Notes: generated by a model from the sequence alone, not told the origin. Shown: positions 9,235 to 17,940, counted from the stretch's first letter. The stretch is DNA of 64,000 nt from Phyllobacterium sp. 628 (GCF_014189505.1 NZ_CP050301.1:3665501-3729500), one strand, 5' to 3'. Numbers and translations: made by a program.

Positions 9235-10266
9235 TTCGACTTGGGAAGCTGCACGCTGCAGGGTGCGGATACGGTCTGCCAGACTGACGATAGCCTCGCC
9301 ATTCTCATCGTAAGCCGCCAATGTATCCTTGCCCGAGACAGCCAGCAGCTTGTTGACGGGCGATGAAGGCCCTTCGAGTTGAGCAACAATGGCAACAACC
9401 TGCGACGCAAGCACGTTCATCTCCTCGCGCAACAATTTGCTTTCCTCCGCCTGCACAAGCGCCTGTTTGCCACGCGGCGCATCTGTCGCGGATTGTCCCT
9501 GCTTGCGGCCTTCCGCGATGACCTTGCGCAAACGCTCATTGAGCCGTTCGACTTCCTTTTCACGTCGCAAAAGCTTGGCCTCGCTGTCAGAGAGTTGGGA
9601 TACCAGCGCGTTCAGCCGCGCCTCGGCATTGCCGCCACGGCTCGCTTCCTGCTCCAGCGAATGTCGAAGGGCGTTGAGTTCTGTTTCAACCTTGCGCTTC
9701 TGTTCGTCGCTGTCACGTTTGCCTTTACGCGCTTCCTTCAGTTCATCGGAAAGATTCTCGATACGCGTATCCTTGGCAGCCACATCGATCTGCAAACTGT
9801 CCGCCTTGGTTGCGGTGCTGTTCAGCCGCCGATGCAAAAGCTCAAGCTCGGCCGCACGCTGGTCGGCGATCTGTTGGGCCCCGCTCAGGTTTTTCCCTGA
9901 TTTTTCCAATATCTGCTCGCGTTCTGCGAGCGCAGCACGCAATTCTTCGATTGTCCTATCCCGCACACCCATCTCGCCGGTTAGCGAGCGCGCAACACGG
10001 TCTTTTTCGCTGAACTCAGCCAGCTGTTTTGCGGCCTTTTCCTTCATGCCTTCCATCGCCATTTCAAGCTTGCGTTCGCTCACCGCATGTTCGGCACGCA
10101 AACCATCGCGCTGCGCCTGTATCTCGTTCAGCGTCAGCGGCGTTTCGGCTTCAACACGCCTGCGGGTCAGCAACATTGCGCGACGCCAGACCGGCGGCGC
10201 AAAAATCAGCGCCAGCAGCACGGCGCTCAAAAAACCAAGAGCAAAATAAAGTGCGGTCTGGATCAC
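9205..10266 (-). CDS. Membrane-anchored coiled-coil protein, unknown function
   Basis: 353 aa. One N-terminal membrane helix (residues about 3-25) is followed by a short basic stretch and then by nearly continuous heptad-rich, charged sequence (about 45-300) full of Glu, Arg, Lys and Leu, typical of a long parallel coiled coil. A short globular tail closes the protein. Similar proteins of rhizobia are annotated only as hypothetical. An envelope or scaffold role is inference from the architecture. The gene is next to eipA and could share its promoter region, since it lies 109 bases downstream of eipA on the same strand. Confidence 0.7.
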   Translation of the reverse strand: MIQTALYFALGFLSAVLLALIFAPPVWRRAMLLTRRRVEAETPLTLNEIQAQRDGLRAEHAVSERKLEMAMEGMKEKAAKQLAEFSEKDRVARSLTGEMGVRDRTIEELRAALAEREQILEKSGKNLSGAQQIADQRAAELELLHRRLNSTATKADSLQIDVAAKDTRIENLSDELKEARKGKRDSDEQKRKVETELNALRHSLEQEASRGGNAEARLNALVSQLSDSEAKLLRREKEVERLNERLRKVIAEGRKQGQSATDAPRGKQALVQAEESKLLREEMNVLASQVVAIVAQLEGPSSPVNKLLAVSGKDTLAAYDENGEAIVSLADRIRTLQRAASQVESNTGEPAKP

Positions 10267-10326
10267 GATGAAAGTCCTGTTGGAGGCTCAATCTGGCACA
10301 ATGACGGTCGGGCTTCAAACGGCAAA

Positions 10327-10348
10327 GACGCGGAAAGGCTTCCGCGTC
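10327..10348 (-). terminator. Hairpin after eipA, weak terminator
   Basis: A perfect 9-bp stem (10327-10335 with 10340-10348) with an AGGC loop lies 28 bases beyond the eipA stop. No long T run follows, so termination is uncertain. It may instead protect the mRNA end. Confidence 0.3.
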
Positions 10349-10375
10349 CTATCGTCTGTCAGTAAGGTGAATGGA

Positions 10376-10960
10376 TCAAAACGGATTCCATGTCGCCGAC
10401 TGGGTGATCTTGAGATAGCCGACATTCACACCGAGACGGGCACCGACACCGGTGCGGATTGGAACAAGCAGCACCTGATTGCGCTTCAACACGTTGAAAC
10501 CAACACCGGCAAACAGATAGGCTGAACCTGCAACGCCGACAAAACGGCCATAGAGGTTCTGCACATCGTCAAGATTGTAGACAAGCATCATGACGCGCGA
10601 TCCCTGCCCGCCGAAATCCCAGCCGATGGAAGGTCCCTGCCAGAAGGTTTTGTGATCACCCGCATTCTTTGTATAGAGCGAGCCTTCGCCATAGGTCAGG
10701 CCGCCAATGATGGCGCCCGATCCTTCCTCGCCAAGAATGTACCCATTCGGCAAGCCATAGCTTTGGAAAACCTTCTCGACCGCCGTTGCCAGCCCTCCAG
10801 AGGTAGACCCGAAGAATCTTTGTCCCGAATTGACGATCTCGTCCATCGTGAACTGGTCCTGGCCCGCACGCGCTATCTGCGGCTGCGCGACAACCAGTGA
10901 CACCATCGTCAGGACGAGGAGAAAAAAACGGTTCATAGACAAGAATAGAGACGCCATCAT
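10376..10960 (-). CDS. eipA: DUF1134 periplasmic envelope-integrity protein EipA
   Basis: 194 aa with a signal peptide (cleavage about residue 33, after IARA) and one DUF1134 domain covering nearly all of the mature protein (QRFFGSTSGGLATAVEKVF, GEEGSGAIIGG, GPSIGWDFGGQGSRVM). In Brucella abortus the homologue EipA supports cell envelope integrity and is under CtrA control. As I recall, it also lies beside chpT there, as it does here, divergently. An AAAGGA ribosome site precedes the ATG at 10960. The family is certain. The role in this organism is inferred from Brucella. Confidence 0.88.
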   Translation of the reverse strand: MMASLFLSMNRFFLLVLTMVSLVVAQPQIARAGQDQFTMDEIVNSGQRFFGSTSGGLATAVEKVFQSYGLPNGYILGEEGSGAIIGGLTYGEGSLYTKNAGDHKTFWQGPSIGWDFGGQGSRVMMLVYNLDDVQNLYGRFVGVAGSAYLFAGVGFNVLKRNQVLLVPIRTGVGARLGVNVGYLKITQSATWNPF

Positions 10961-11280
10961 AATTCCTTTTGGCTGTTCGCTTCTTTGTCTGACGCCAGGT
11001 GCGAATCTTGTGTTCGCTTTACAATTGAAGCACCATTTAAAGGTCTAAACCTTGTATAAAAGTTTATGAATCGATCTTGGCATTTCAAAGGCTTGCCTCA
11101 GGCGATAAAAAGATAGGAATTTCAGCACGCAATGGCATTTTTGACGTCGTTCTTGCCGTTCCGGACTGAGCTATGTATCCCAATACCGCAGCAATCGGAC
11201 TGATTCGGCATGAACATCTGATTCGGAATCAATTCAATGTATCGACCAAAACCACCAGCCAATCCTTAGGAGATTCTCTT
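10961..11280. promoter_or_regulatory. eipA-chpT divergent regulatory region with GANTC sites
   Basis: This stretch of 320 bases without a gene carries five GANTC sites (11003, 11068, 11202, 11220, 11226). The last three fall within 29 bases in the chpT leader. GANTC is the target of the cell-cycle methylase CcrM in this class of bacteria. No perfect TTAA-N7-TTAA CtrA box was found by eye. Confidence 0.5.
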
Positions 11281-11910
11281 ATGACATTGCCCGTTATTCT
11301 CTCGGCAACGGACCTCGGAGCGCTCCTGAGCAGCCGCATCTGCCACGACATCATTTCACCGGTCGGAGCGATCAACAACGGACTGGAGCTTCTGGAAGAA
11401 GGCGGTGCCGACGAAGATGCGATGAACCTGATCAAATCCAGTGCCCGCAGCGCCTCGGCCCGGCTTCAGTTTGCCCGTATCGCTTTTGGCGCTGCCGGTT
11501 CGGCTGGTGTGCAGATTGATACCGGCGATGCACAGAATGTCGCCAATGAATATATGAAGGGTGAAAAGGCTGAATTCACCTGGACCGGCAATCGCGTGCT
11601 TATGCCCAAGAACAAGGTGAAGCTGCTGCTCAATCTCGTGCTCATCGGCAATGCCGCCCTGCCGCGTGGCGGCACATTGAACGTGACGATGGAAACTCCG
11701 GAGACAGAGCCGAAGTTTATCCTTACGTCGCGTGGACCAATGCTGCGTGTTCCGCCCAAATTCCTCGAATTACACAGTGGCAAAACACCGGAAGAGCCAA
11801 TCGACGCTCACGCTGTGCAGCCTTATTATACGCTGCTGCTCGCGCAGGAAGCCGGCATGACCATTTCCATCCACGCGACACCGGAAGAGATCGTCTTCTC
11901 CGCCGCTTGA
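11281..11910 (+). CDS. chpT: Histidine phosphotransferase ChpT
   Basis: 209 aa. ChpT carries phosphate from the hybrid kinase CckA to CtrA and CpdR. The dimerisation/phosphotransfer helix contains SRICHDIISPVGAINNG, with His22 as the phosphorylated residue. The C-terminal part is the degenerate ATPase-like fold (KNKVKLLLNLVLIGNAALPRGG), without an ATP lid. The ATG at 11281 is chosen because AGGAG lies ten bases before it and the protein then begins like other ChpTs. An upstream in-frame ATG would add 36 residues of unlikely sequence. ctrA is only 4 kb away. Confidence 0.93.
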   Translation: MTLPVILSATDLGALLSSRICHDIISPVGAINNGLELLEEGGADEDAMNLIKSSARSASARLQFARIAFGAAGSAGVQIDTGDAQNVANEYMKGEKAEFTWTGNRVLMPKNKVKLLLNLVLIGNAALPRGGTLNVTMETPETEPKFILTSRGPMLRVPPKFLELHSGKTPEEPIDAHAVQPYYTLLLAQEAGMTISIHATPEEIVFSAA

Positions 11911-12012
11911 TCTGTTTAAAAATTTACCATCCCGCTTGGTCATTTCTTCATGACCGGCCTGATATTATCCCCCGAGGCAGCTGCATATTGCAGCAATTTC
12001 GGGGGATTTGCT

Positions 12013-12390
12013 TTGCTGCGTTGTATGGTCGTGGACGGATCACCTGTGGTCAGGAAAGTTGCAAAGCGGCTTCTTGCCAGCGACACTGTCGTTGTGACCA
12101 CCGCTGATACCGGCGTACAAACAGTCTCCGCCTGCAGCGTCGAGATGCCTGATATTATTATCCTCGATTGTGCCCTTGCGGATATGCCCTCGGTGGACAT
12201 CATCACCCAGATCCGCGCCCTTCCCGGCAGCGAAACGACAAAGATCTACCTTTGTCTCGCGGAAATTGACGTTACCAAGATAATGCGTGCCAAGCGCGCG
12301 GGCGCGGCTGGTTATTTGCTGAAACCCTTCAATCGCGAATCCATTTCCGAAATTCTCCCGCAAGCATCACCGGCCGGTGGCGCACTCTAA
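12013..12390 (+). CDS. Single-domain response-regulator receiver protein, divergent
   Basis: About 125 aa, a lone receiver domain with no output domain. The phospho-acceptor is Asp52 (IIILDCALAD) and the conserved Lys is Lys104 (LLKPF). The acidic pair at the start of the fold is Asp8-Gly9 instead of Asp-Asp, and the Ser/Thr of strand 4 is replaced in IYLCLAE, so phosphate chemistry may be weak or altered. It lies just downstream of chpT. A TTG at 12013 after GGGGGA is the likely start. An ATG at 11950 without a ribosome site would add 21 residues. A role as a ChpT partner is inference from position. Confidence 0.72.
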   Translation: MLRCMVVDGSPVVRKVAKRLLASDTVVVTTADTGVQTVSACSVEMPDIIILDCALADMPSVDIITQIRALPGSETTKIYLCLAEIDVTKIMRAKRAGAAGYLLKPFNRESISEILPQASPAGGAL

Positions 12391-13250
12391 TCTCTGAGAG
12401 GGCATTCCCTGCCGATGATTTGCGCGAGAAAGGTCATCACTGTTCGAACATCCGGTGAACGGCCAACATCCGGGTAAGCGGCAAGCCAGACGTCGCGCAC
12501 AGGCGGCAATTTTTCAACCGGCAGTTTGACCAGTATCGGGTCGTTGTCTCCCATAAAACATGGCATAGCTGCCGCGCCCAACCCTGCGCGCGCCGCTTCT
12601 TGCTGCCCAAACAAATCGCTCGCCTGAAAAATGATAGGCCGCCCGGCAAGGATGCTTCGCAACCATACCTGCTGTGCCAGATGATCGAGCGCCGCATCAT
12701 AAGCGATGAAGGCAAGCGACGCCGGTGGCAGCGCGGCTTGCTCACGCGTGGCATAAAGCCCGAAATGCATGGCGCCAATACGCCTGATCAGCAGTTCCTT
12801 CTCCGAAGGTCTCGACATGCGGATGGCAAGATCGGCTTCACTCCGGTCGAGAGCGGCATTTTGTGACGCGCCCGACACGGCGAGTGTTATGCCGGGATGG
12901 GCCCGATGAAACTCCACCACATGCGGCGCAATCAGCCGCGCGGCGACAGCCGGTGGTGCACTGATTCGAACCAGCGATGTGGAGGATGCCGCCAGGCCCC
13001 GCGCCCGCCGTTCAATGGCATGGGTCACAGCCACCATTTCCACTGCCAGTCCAGCAATGGCGACACCCTCTGGCGTTAACGGCGACCGGCGCGGCAAACG
13101 ATCAACCAGACGCAGCGAAAGAGATTGCTCCAGTGAAGCCACTCGCCGCCCCACTGTGGCGTGATCAACTCCCAGTTCCCGCGCTGCTGCGGAAAGGGAG
13201 CCTGTCCGTGCCAGAACGGAGAAATAGTGTAAATCCTGCCAATCGATCAT
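12387..13250 (-). CDS. LysR-family transcriptional regulator
   Basis: 287 aa. Residues 1-60 are the winged helix-turn-helix (LHYFSVLARTGSLSAAARELGVDHATVGRRVASLE), and the rest is the LysR effector-binding domain. It is transcribed away from the quinone oxidoreductase gene, the classical LysR arrangement, so that gene is its likely target. The ATG at 13250 is used because a 16-bp perfect palindrome sits immediately before it. A possible ATG six codons upstream would place the palindrome inside the coding region. Confidence 0.88.
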   Translation of the reverse strand: MIDWQDLHYFSVLARTGSLSAAARELGVDHATVGRRVASLEQSLSLRLVDRLPRRSPLTPEGVAIAGLAVEMVAVTHAIERRARGLAASSTSLVRISAPPAVAARLIAPHVVEFHRAHPGITLAVSGASQNAALDRSEADLAIRMSRPSEKELLIRRIGAMHFGLYATREQAALPPASLAFIAYDAALDHLAQQVWLRSILAGRPIIFQASDLFGQQEAARAGLGAAAMPCFMGDNDPILVKLPVEKLPPVRDVWLAAYPDVGRSPDVRTVMTFLAQIIGRECPLRD

Positions 13251-13251
13251 C

Positions 13252-13267
13252 TGTGCATTATTGCACA
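13252..13267. promoter_or_regulatory. Palindromic operator candidate in the lysR promoter
   Basis: TGTGCA-TTAT-TGCACA is a perfect 6+4+6 inverted repeat directly upstream of the LysR start and within the divergent promoter region. LysR proteins usually bind partly palindromic T-N11-A sites and control both genes, so this is a reasonable autoregulatory site. Confidence 0.45.
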
Positions 13268-13342
13268 TCTAATGCGAGAAAACTCGGAATTTTCTCACCG
13301 ATACTTATGTGATCCAATGCACGGACAATCATGGAGAAAAGC

Positions 13343-14308
13343 ATGTCATTGATCATAGAAATGACCGGGCCCGGCGGTCCGGAAGTATTACAGCCCCGAA
13401 ATATCGATGTCCCTGCCCCTGGACCGGATGAAGTGCGCATCCGCCAGACTGTTATCGGCGTCAATTTTGTCGATATCTACTTCCGGTCGGGACTTTACGC
13501 TCCGCCAAGCCTGCCTGCCGTGCTTGGGTTCGAAGGCGCAGGCACCGTCAAAGCCGTCGGCAGTAACGTCACCGATCTGAAGCCGGGCGACCGCATAGCC
13601 TATATTGGCATGCCATTGGGTGGCTATGCGGAAGTGCGGCTGATTCCCCGATCCCGCCTCATCAAACTGCCGGACACCATCGCCGACCGCGTTGCCGGAA
13701 GCACCATGCTGCGCGGACTCACCGCTTATATGCTTCTGCACGAGGTGCGCTCCATCAAAAAGGGTGACTGGATACTGGTGCATGCTGCCGCTGGTGGTGT
13801 CGGTCAGTTGGTAACGCGCTGGGCTAAACGGCTCGGTGCAAATGTCATAGGCACCGTTGGTTCCGACGCCAAGATCGCACAGGCAAAAGCTGCAGGTGCG
13901 GATGCGGTCCTGCTGCACAAATCACCGGATTGGGCCGATGAAACACGCCGCATTGCCGACGGCAAAGGCGTCCAGCTCGCTATTGATGGCATAGGCGGCG
14001 ATACTTTCAAGCAGACATTGAAGACCATCCGCCCATTTGGAATTCTAGGTTCTATCGGCCAGTCCGCCAGTGCAGTCCCGCCTATCCTTATTGAAGAGCT
14101 CGGCAATATCGCCGTCATGCGCCCCAGTGTCATTGCTTCCGTTAACAACGCAGATTTTTACGAACGCGGTTCAAAGGCTTTGATCGCCGCGCTGCAGGAT
14201 GGCCTCTCCAACCCTATCGGCACGGAATATGCCCTGAAAGATGCAGCAAAAGCCCATGCCGATCTTGAGGCGGGTAAAACAACCGGAAGTGTGATCCTGA
14301 CTGTTTAA
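13343..14308 (+). CDS. Zinc-independent MDR-family NAD(P)H:quinone oxidoreductase
   Basis: 321 aa member of the quinone reductase (QOR, zeta-crystallin) branch of medium-chain dehydrogenases. It has the N-terminal GroES-like domain (GPGGPEVLQP, VNFVDIYFRSG, GFEGAGTVKAVG), the cofactor motif AAAGGVGQLVTRWAKRLGA and no zinc ligands. It reduces quinones or related electrophiles with NADPH. The ATG at 13343 follows GGAG at the correct distance. The ATG four codons upstream does not. It is divergent from the LysR gene. Confidence 0.87.
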   Translation: MSLIIEMTGPGGPEVLQPRNIDVPAPGPDEVRIRQTVIGVNFVDIYFRSGLYAPPSLPAVLGFEGAGTVKAVGSNVTDLKPGDRIAYIGMPLGGYAEVRLIPRSRLIKLPDTIADRVAGSTMLRGLTAYMLLHEVRSIKKGDWILVHAAAGGVGQLVTRWAKRLGANVIGTVGSDAKIAQAKAAGADAVLLHKSPDWADETRRIADGKGVQLAIDGIGGDTFKQTLKTIRPFGILGSIGQSASAVPPILIEELGNIAVMRPSVIASVNNADFYERGSKALIAALQDGLSNPIGTEYALKDAAKAHADLEAGKTTGSVILTV

Positions 14309-14402
14309 CCCGACAAATTTTCAACCGGAGGTGGCACAACGGCACAATCGTGGCTATCGTGGCTGCGAAACGCTTGCGAAAGACAGATAAAAGGGAGCTT
14401 CC

Positions 14403-14858
14403 ATGGGATTGTTCGACTTCTTGAAGAAAAAGAGAATGCCAGCAACCCTTGAAGCCGGAATGGAATCGCAAGCCTCTGATTTTATTGTCGCGTTCAGCGG
14501 CAAAGGTTCGCCTATCGACGCAAGCGAGCTTGACTATTCGCCCTCGACAATCGGCTTGGTCGATCAAGTGCTGAATGATTTTTATGAACAGAAGGCCGAA
14601 CTGCCGGAAGATCTGCATTTTCTGGCTTCGGCCTATGTGTTCGAGGTTGCACGACGGGAATTTGGCGGCCGTTATCTGCGCGGCGATGACGAGAACCCGT
14701 TTGTGCTGGTGATCGGCGAACCGGACTGTCAGATCGGTGTAATGATCATGGGCAAAGTAAGCGGACGGGCAATAAACGGTCCGGAAGACAGCCTTTCATT
14801 CTTTTACGAAGGCATCGCACCTTTGGTGGCCAAGGGCGTAAGCGCTACTCTCATCTGA
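14403..14858 (+). CDS. Conserved hypothetical protein
   Basis: 151 aa, soluble, acidic, beginning MGLFDFLKKK. No signal or membrane segment is seen. Residues 40-150 look like one globular alpha/beta domain (FLASAYVFEVARREFGG, PFVLVIGEPDCQIGVMIMGKV). I do not recognise a named family. It has a good start and is followed ten bases later by the glyoxalase-fold gene, so the two are probably co-transcribed. Confidence 0.65.
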   Translation: MGLFDFLKKKRMPATLEAGMESQASDFIVAFSGKGSPIDASELDYSPSTIGLVDQVLNDFYEQKAELPEDLHFLASAYVFEVARREFGGRYLRGDDENPFVLVIGEPDCQIGVMIMGKVSGRAINGPEDSLSFFYEGIAPLVAKGVSATLI

Positions 14859-14868
14859 CAGGCAATTC

Positions 14869-15231
14869 ATGACGATAACCGGAATCGATCACATACAATT
14901 GGCCATGCCCGCAGGCGGCGAGCAGGAAGCCCGGCAATTCTATGCGGACTTGCTCGGACTTTCCGAAGTAGAAAAGCCGGTTGCGCTGGCGGCAAGAGGC
15001 GGCTGCTGGTTCCAGAACAGCCACATCAAAATCCATCTGGGGGTCGAAGACAGTTTCTCGCCGGCAAAAAAGGCGCACCCGGCGCTGCTGACCGATGACC
15101 TTTTCGCTTTGGTAAAGGCTCTGGAAGACGCGGGTTATGAGATCAAAGAAGACTTAGCCCTGCCGGGCTACGATCGCCGTTTCGTCAACGACCCATTCGG
15201 CAATCGAATCGAATTGATGCAGCCCAAATGA
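14869..15231 (+). CDS. VOC (glyoxalase/bleomycin-resistance) superfamily protein
   Basis: 120 aa, a single VOC domain with paired beta-alpha-beta-beta-beta modules: GIDHIQLAMP at the start, FYADLLGLSEVEKP, and DRRFVNDPFGNRIELMQ at the end. Metal ligands expected in active VOC enzymes are partly present (His8, Glu near 115). The substrate is unknown. It follows the hypothetical gene at 14403 closely. Confidence 0.8.
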   Translation: MTITGIDHIQLAMPAGGEQEARQFYADLLGLSEVEKPVALAARGGCWFQNSHIKIHLGVEDSFSPAKKAHPALLTDDLFALVKALEDAGYEIKEDLALPGYDRRFVNDPFGNRIELMQPK

Positions 15232-15341
15232 ACAATCGACCGGCAAGCCGCAAATTTGCCGGAAAGCGGGAAACAATCTTTGCTATCATCTCTGTACTTC
15301 CCGACAAACAGCGCCCCTAAGACAGGATCACCGGATTTTCC

Positions 15342-15920
15342 ATGAAACCCCTTTCCATTTCGACACTCACCATCTGCGGCATTGATGAATTACCGGCGCA
15401 AAGCCAGCGCACTGTTACGCACGTCCTTTCCATCCTTGATCCGAACTGGCCCGAACTTGAAGCGTTTCAAGCCTATGGCGAACACAAGCGGACGACGCTG
15501 AATTTTCACGATATTATCAATCCCATCGAAGGTCAGATCTTGCCGCAACAGGAACACGTGGCCAAAATCCTGAGTTTCGGCAAGGATTTAGCCGATTCGA
15601 AGACTGAACGGGCCGAAGGACACCTGCTGATCCATTGCCACATGGGCGTTTCGCGCTCGACAGCGGCCATGCTCTCCCTGCTTGCGCAGACTTACCCGGA
15701 TGAGTCGGAAGACCGCCTGTTCGAACGCCTGCAACAGATCCGCCCGCAAGCCTGGCCGAATTCGCTCATGATCAAATATGCCGATGATCTCTTGGGGCGA
15801 AATGGCAAGCTGGTTGATGCATTGCGCCGCCATTATGGCTGGCAGCTCAAGCGGGAGCCGGAATATAACAATTGGATGGCCCGGATTGGCCGCAGCCGTG
15901 AGCTGGAAATGGCCGTGTAA
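15342..15920 (+). CDS. Protein tyrosine/dual-specificity phosphatase family protein
   Basis: 192 aa. The active-site P-loop is HCHMGVSRS, with Cys99 as nucleophile and Arg105, fitting HCx5R. The general-acid region lies upstream around HDIINPIEG. Rhizobial proteins of this type are annotated as tyrosine phosphatases of unknown target. It stands alone between the VOC gene and a terminator shared with ctrA. Confidence 0.8.
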   Translation: MKPLSISTLTICGIDELPAQSQRTVTHVLSILDPNWPELEAFQAYGEHKRTTLNFHDIINPIEGQILPQQEHVAKILSFGKDLADSKTERAEGHLLIHCHMGVSRSTAAMLSLLAQTYPDESEDRLFERLQQIRPQAWPNSLMIKYADDLLGRNGKLVDALRRHYGWQLKREPEYNNWMARIGRSRELEMAV

Positions 15921-15940
15921 TTCAGCCGGACAACAAGCAA

Positions 15941-15968
15941 AAGGCTCCGTCAATGACGGAGCCTTTTT
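15941..15968 (+). terminator. Intrinsic terminator, possibly bidirectional
   Basis: An 11-bp perfect stem (15941-15951 with 15955-15965) with an AAT loop is followed by a T run on the plus strand. Read on the minus strand it is followed by TTTTGC, so it may also stop transcripts coming from ctrA, which ends at 15992. Confidence 0.85.
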
Positions 15969-15991
15969 GATTTTTCAGACCGTTTGGCAGA

Positions 15992-16693
15992 TCAGGCGAT
16001 TTCGCGCAGATCAGTAGCATCCGGTTCGCGCAGCACATAACCACGGCCCCAAACTGTTTCAATGTAATTGATACCGCCGGACGCGCTGTCGAGCTTCTTG
16101 CGCAGCTTGCAGATGAAAACGTCGATGATCTTCAACTCAGGCTCATCCATGCCGCCATAGAGATGGTTGAGGAACATTTCCTTGGTGAGCGTGGTGCCCT
16201 TGCGGAGCGAAAGCAGCTCCAGCATCTGGTATTCTTTGCCAGTCAGGTGAACGCGCTGACCGGTCACTTCCACTGTCTTCGCATCAAGATTGACGATCAG
16301 GTCGCCAGTGGTGATAACCGACTGGGCATGACCCTTAGAACGACGGACGATCGCGTGAATGCGGGCCACCAGTTCGTCCTTGTGGAAAGGCTTGGTCATG
16401 TAGTCATCAGCGCCGAAGCCGAGGCCGCGAACCTTGTCCTCGATACCAGCCATGCCGGAGAGGATGAGGATAGGCGTCTTTACCTTGGAAAGGCGCAGGG
16501 TCCTCAGAACTTCATAACCGGACATATCCGGAAGATTGAGGTCGAGGAGGATGATATCATAGTCGTAGAGTTTGCCGAGATCGACACCCTCTTCGCCCAG
16601 ATCCGTCGTATAAACATTGAAGCTTTCCGACTTGAGCATCAACTCGATGCTCTGGGCCGTTGCACTATCGTCTTCGATTAAAAGAACCCGCAT
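15992..16693 (-). CDS. ctrA: Cell-cycle master response regulator CtrA
   Basis: 233 aa OmpR-type regulator. The receiver domain (1-120) has Asp8-Asp9, the phospho-acceptor Asp51 and Lys in MTKPF. The C-terminal winged helix (about 125-225) contains [20 protein letters not shown] and [10 protein letters not shown], essentially identical to CtrA of other alphaproteobacteria. It controls division, flagellar and envelope genes and is phosphorylated through ChpT. The ATG at 16693 follows GGGGAATG. The C-terminus ends in hydrophobic residues after acidic ones, as in forms degraded by ClpXP. Confidence 0.97.
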   Translation of the reverse strand: MRVLLIEDDSATAQSIELMLKSESFNVYTTDLGEEGVDLGKLYDYDIILLDLNLPDMSGYEVLRTLRLSKVKTPILILSGMAGIEDKVRGLGFGADDYMTKPFHKDELVARIHAIVRRSKGHAQSVITTGDLIVNLDAKTVEVTGQRVHLTGKEYQMLELLSLRKGTTLTKEMFLNHLYGGMDEPELKIIDVFICKLRKKLDSASGGINYIETVWGRGYVLREPDATDLREIA

Positions 16694-17161
16694 ATCATTC
16701 CCCTTTTCCCGCCGCTGAAATGGGTTGCCCAAATCCCTAGGTCAGGCAATCCCGAAGCCAGGTCGCGAAACAAGCCGTTTCCATAACGTTAAGATTGCCA
16801 CCGAATGGTTAACAAAATCTAATTCCGCTTTGCAAGTGTCTTTGACTCTTAAATTAAAAATCATAGGCACAGCATTGATTCATAAGGTGAGTCACCCGGT
16901 CAAAAACCATCAGCGAAAGCTTCAGGTTCATCACCTAAGTGATTCATTCGACTCAATAAATTTTTCACCTGAAACTTCCGGCTTCAATTTACAGAGCTTT
17001 AAGTCTTAAGGCGTATGATTAACGCTGAACGTAAAGGAAAGGTTACCAGACGCGGCAACCTTTAAGTTTTTGTTTCATTTTCCCGAAGTGATTCGGGTGA
17101 AACGCCAGCCGGATGACTCCAGTTTAAGAGTCTGCTTACCGGCTTTGTGGGGGTAGTGAGT
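16694..17161. promoter_or_regulatory. ctrA upstream region with a cluster of GANTC sites
   Basis: This stretch of 468 bases lies between the divergent ctrA and fliJ-like genes. It holds eight GANTC sites at 16844, 16877, 16889, 16941, 16950, 17090, 17115 and 17128; chance would give about one. It also has several TTAA half-sites (for example near 16791, 16808, 17007 and 17018) but no TTAA-N7-TTAA pair. This fits methylation-timed transcription of ctrA. Confidence 0.6.
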
Positions 17162-17548
17162 ATGAAGTCGCATGAAGGTTTGGTTCGGTTGAAGCTCTTT
17201 CAGGTCAAGGAAAAACGCCGTCAACTCGGCCAGCTTGACCTTATGATGGGTGAATTCGAGCGCATGGCTGCTGAGTTGGACGCGCAGATTATGTCCGAGG
17301 AAAAGAAGGCGGGCATTACCGACACGTCGCATTTTGCCTACCCGACATTCGCCAAGGCCGCACGGCAGCGCCGTGACAATCTTTTTGATTCGATCCGTGA
17401 TCTGAAGTCTCAAAAAGACGATGCTGAAATGGCCTTGTCCGAATCAGAAGCCGAATTGGCAAAGGCCGAAGCGCTCGAACAGCGCGACGGCAAGGTCCGC
17501 GACATGGATGAAATGCCTGTCGCCGACAAACGCGCCATGATCGGCTGA
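17162..17548 (+). CDS. fliJ: FliJ-like flagellar export chaperone
   Basis: 128 aa, almost wholly alpha-helical coiled coil (MKSHEGLVRLKLFQVKEKRR, FERMAAELDAQI, then a heptad-rich C-terminal half), the shape and length of FliJ, which links the flagellar export ATPase to the gate. Close homologues in rhizobia and Brucella sit next to ctrA, as here. No other flagellar gene is in the window. The ATG at 17162 is favoured over one five codons upstream by comparison with the family start. Confidence 0.8.
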   Translation: MKSHEGLVRLKLFQVKEKRRQLGQLDLMMGEFERMAAELDAQIMSEEKKAGITDTSHFAYPTFAKAARQRRDNLFDSIRDLKSQKDDAEMALSESEAELAKAEALEQRDGKVRDMDEMPVADKRAMIG

Positions 17549-17564
17549 TTAAGGTCCAGCAGGC

Positions 17565-17861
17565 CTAGGATTGCTGAACGACATCCGCCCAATCCTTGTG
17601 TCGAAGGGATTGGGCGCGCATGAATGGGCAGAGAGGAATAATCTTCCATCCTCCTGCTCTTGCGTCCTCCACCGCGTGCAGCGCCAATGCCTGGCCTACA
17701 CCCTGGCCGCGCAGCGCGTCAGGCACACCCGTATGATCAATGATGATGAGATGCGCGTTCGTCCGCGAAAATGTCATTTCCGCTTCGTGCCCGGAAACAA
17801 CAGCGACATAGCGCCCGCCCCTTGCCGTCTCTTCTTTGGTGATAGTGATATCGTTCGCCAT
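17565..17861 (-). CDS. GNAT-family (YjdJ-type) N-acetyltransferase
   Basis: 98 aa, a short acetyltransferase fold. It has the acetyl-CoA motif VPDALRGQGVGQALALHAVEDA and the end PLCPFMRAQSLRHKDWADVV, typical of the small GNAT group sometimes called Gcn5-like YjdJ/NATD1 proteins. The substrate is unknown. The ATG at 17861 is chosen by family length. The longer frame upstream would overlap the divergent gene. Confidence 0.82.
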   Translation of the reverse strand: MANDITITKEETARGGRYVAVVSGHEAEMTFSRTNAHLIIIDHTGVPDALRGQGVGQALALHAVEDARAGGWKIIPLCPFMRAQSLRHKDWADVVQQS

Positions 17862-17940
17862 TGATCTTCTCCTTGACGTCCAAAGTGCCTTGCCGTCATT
17901 CATGACCTTTAGATCAGGTTTTGAGGTGTGGCGGAACATC

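Noticed and set aside
16790..17030. CtrA autoregulatory boxes before ctrA
   Set aside because: Many TTAA half-sites occur in this AT-rich stretch, but none pairs with the required seven-base spacing.
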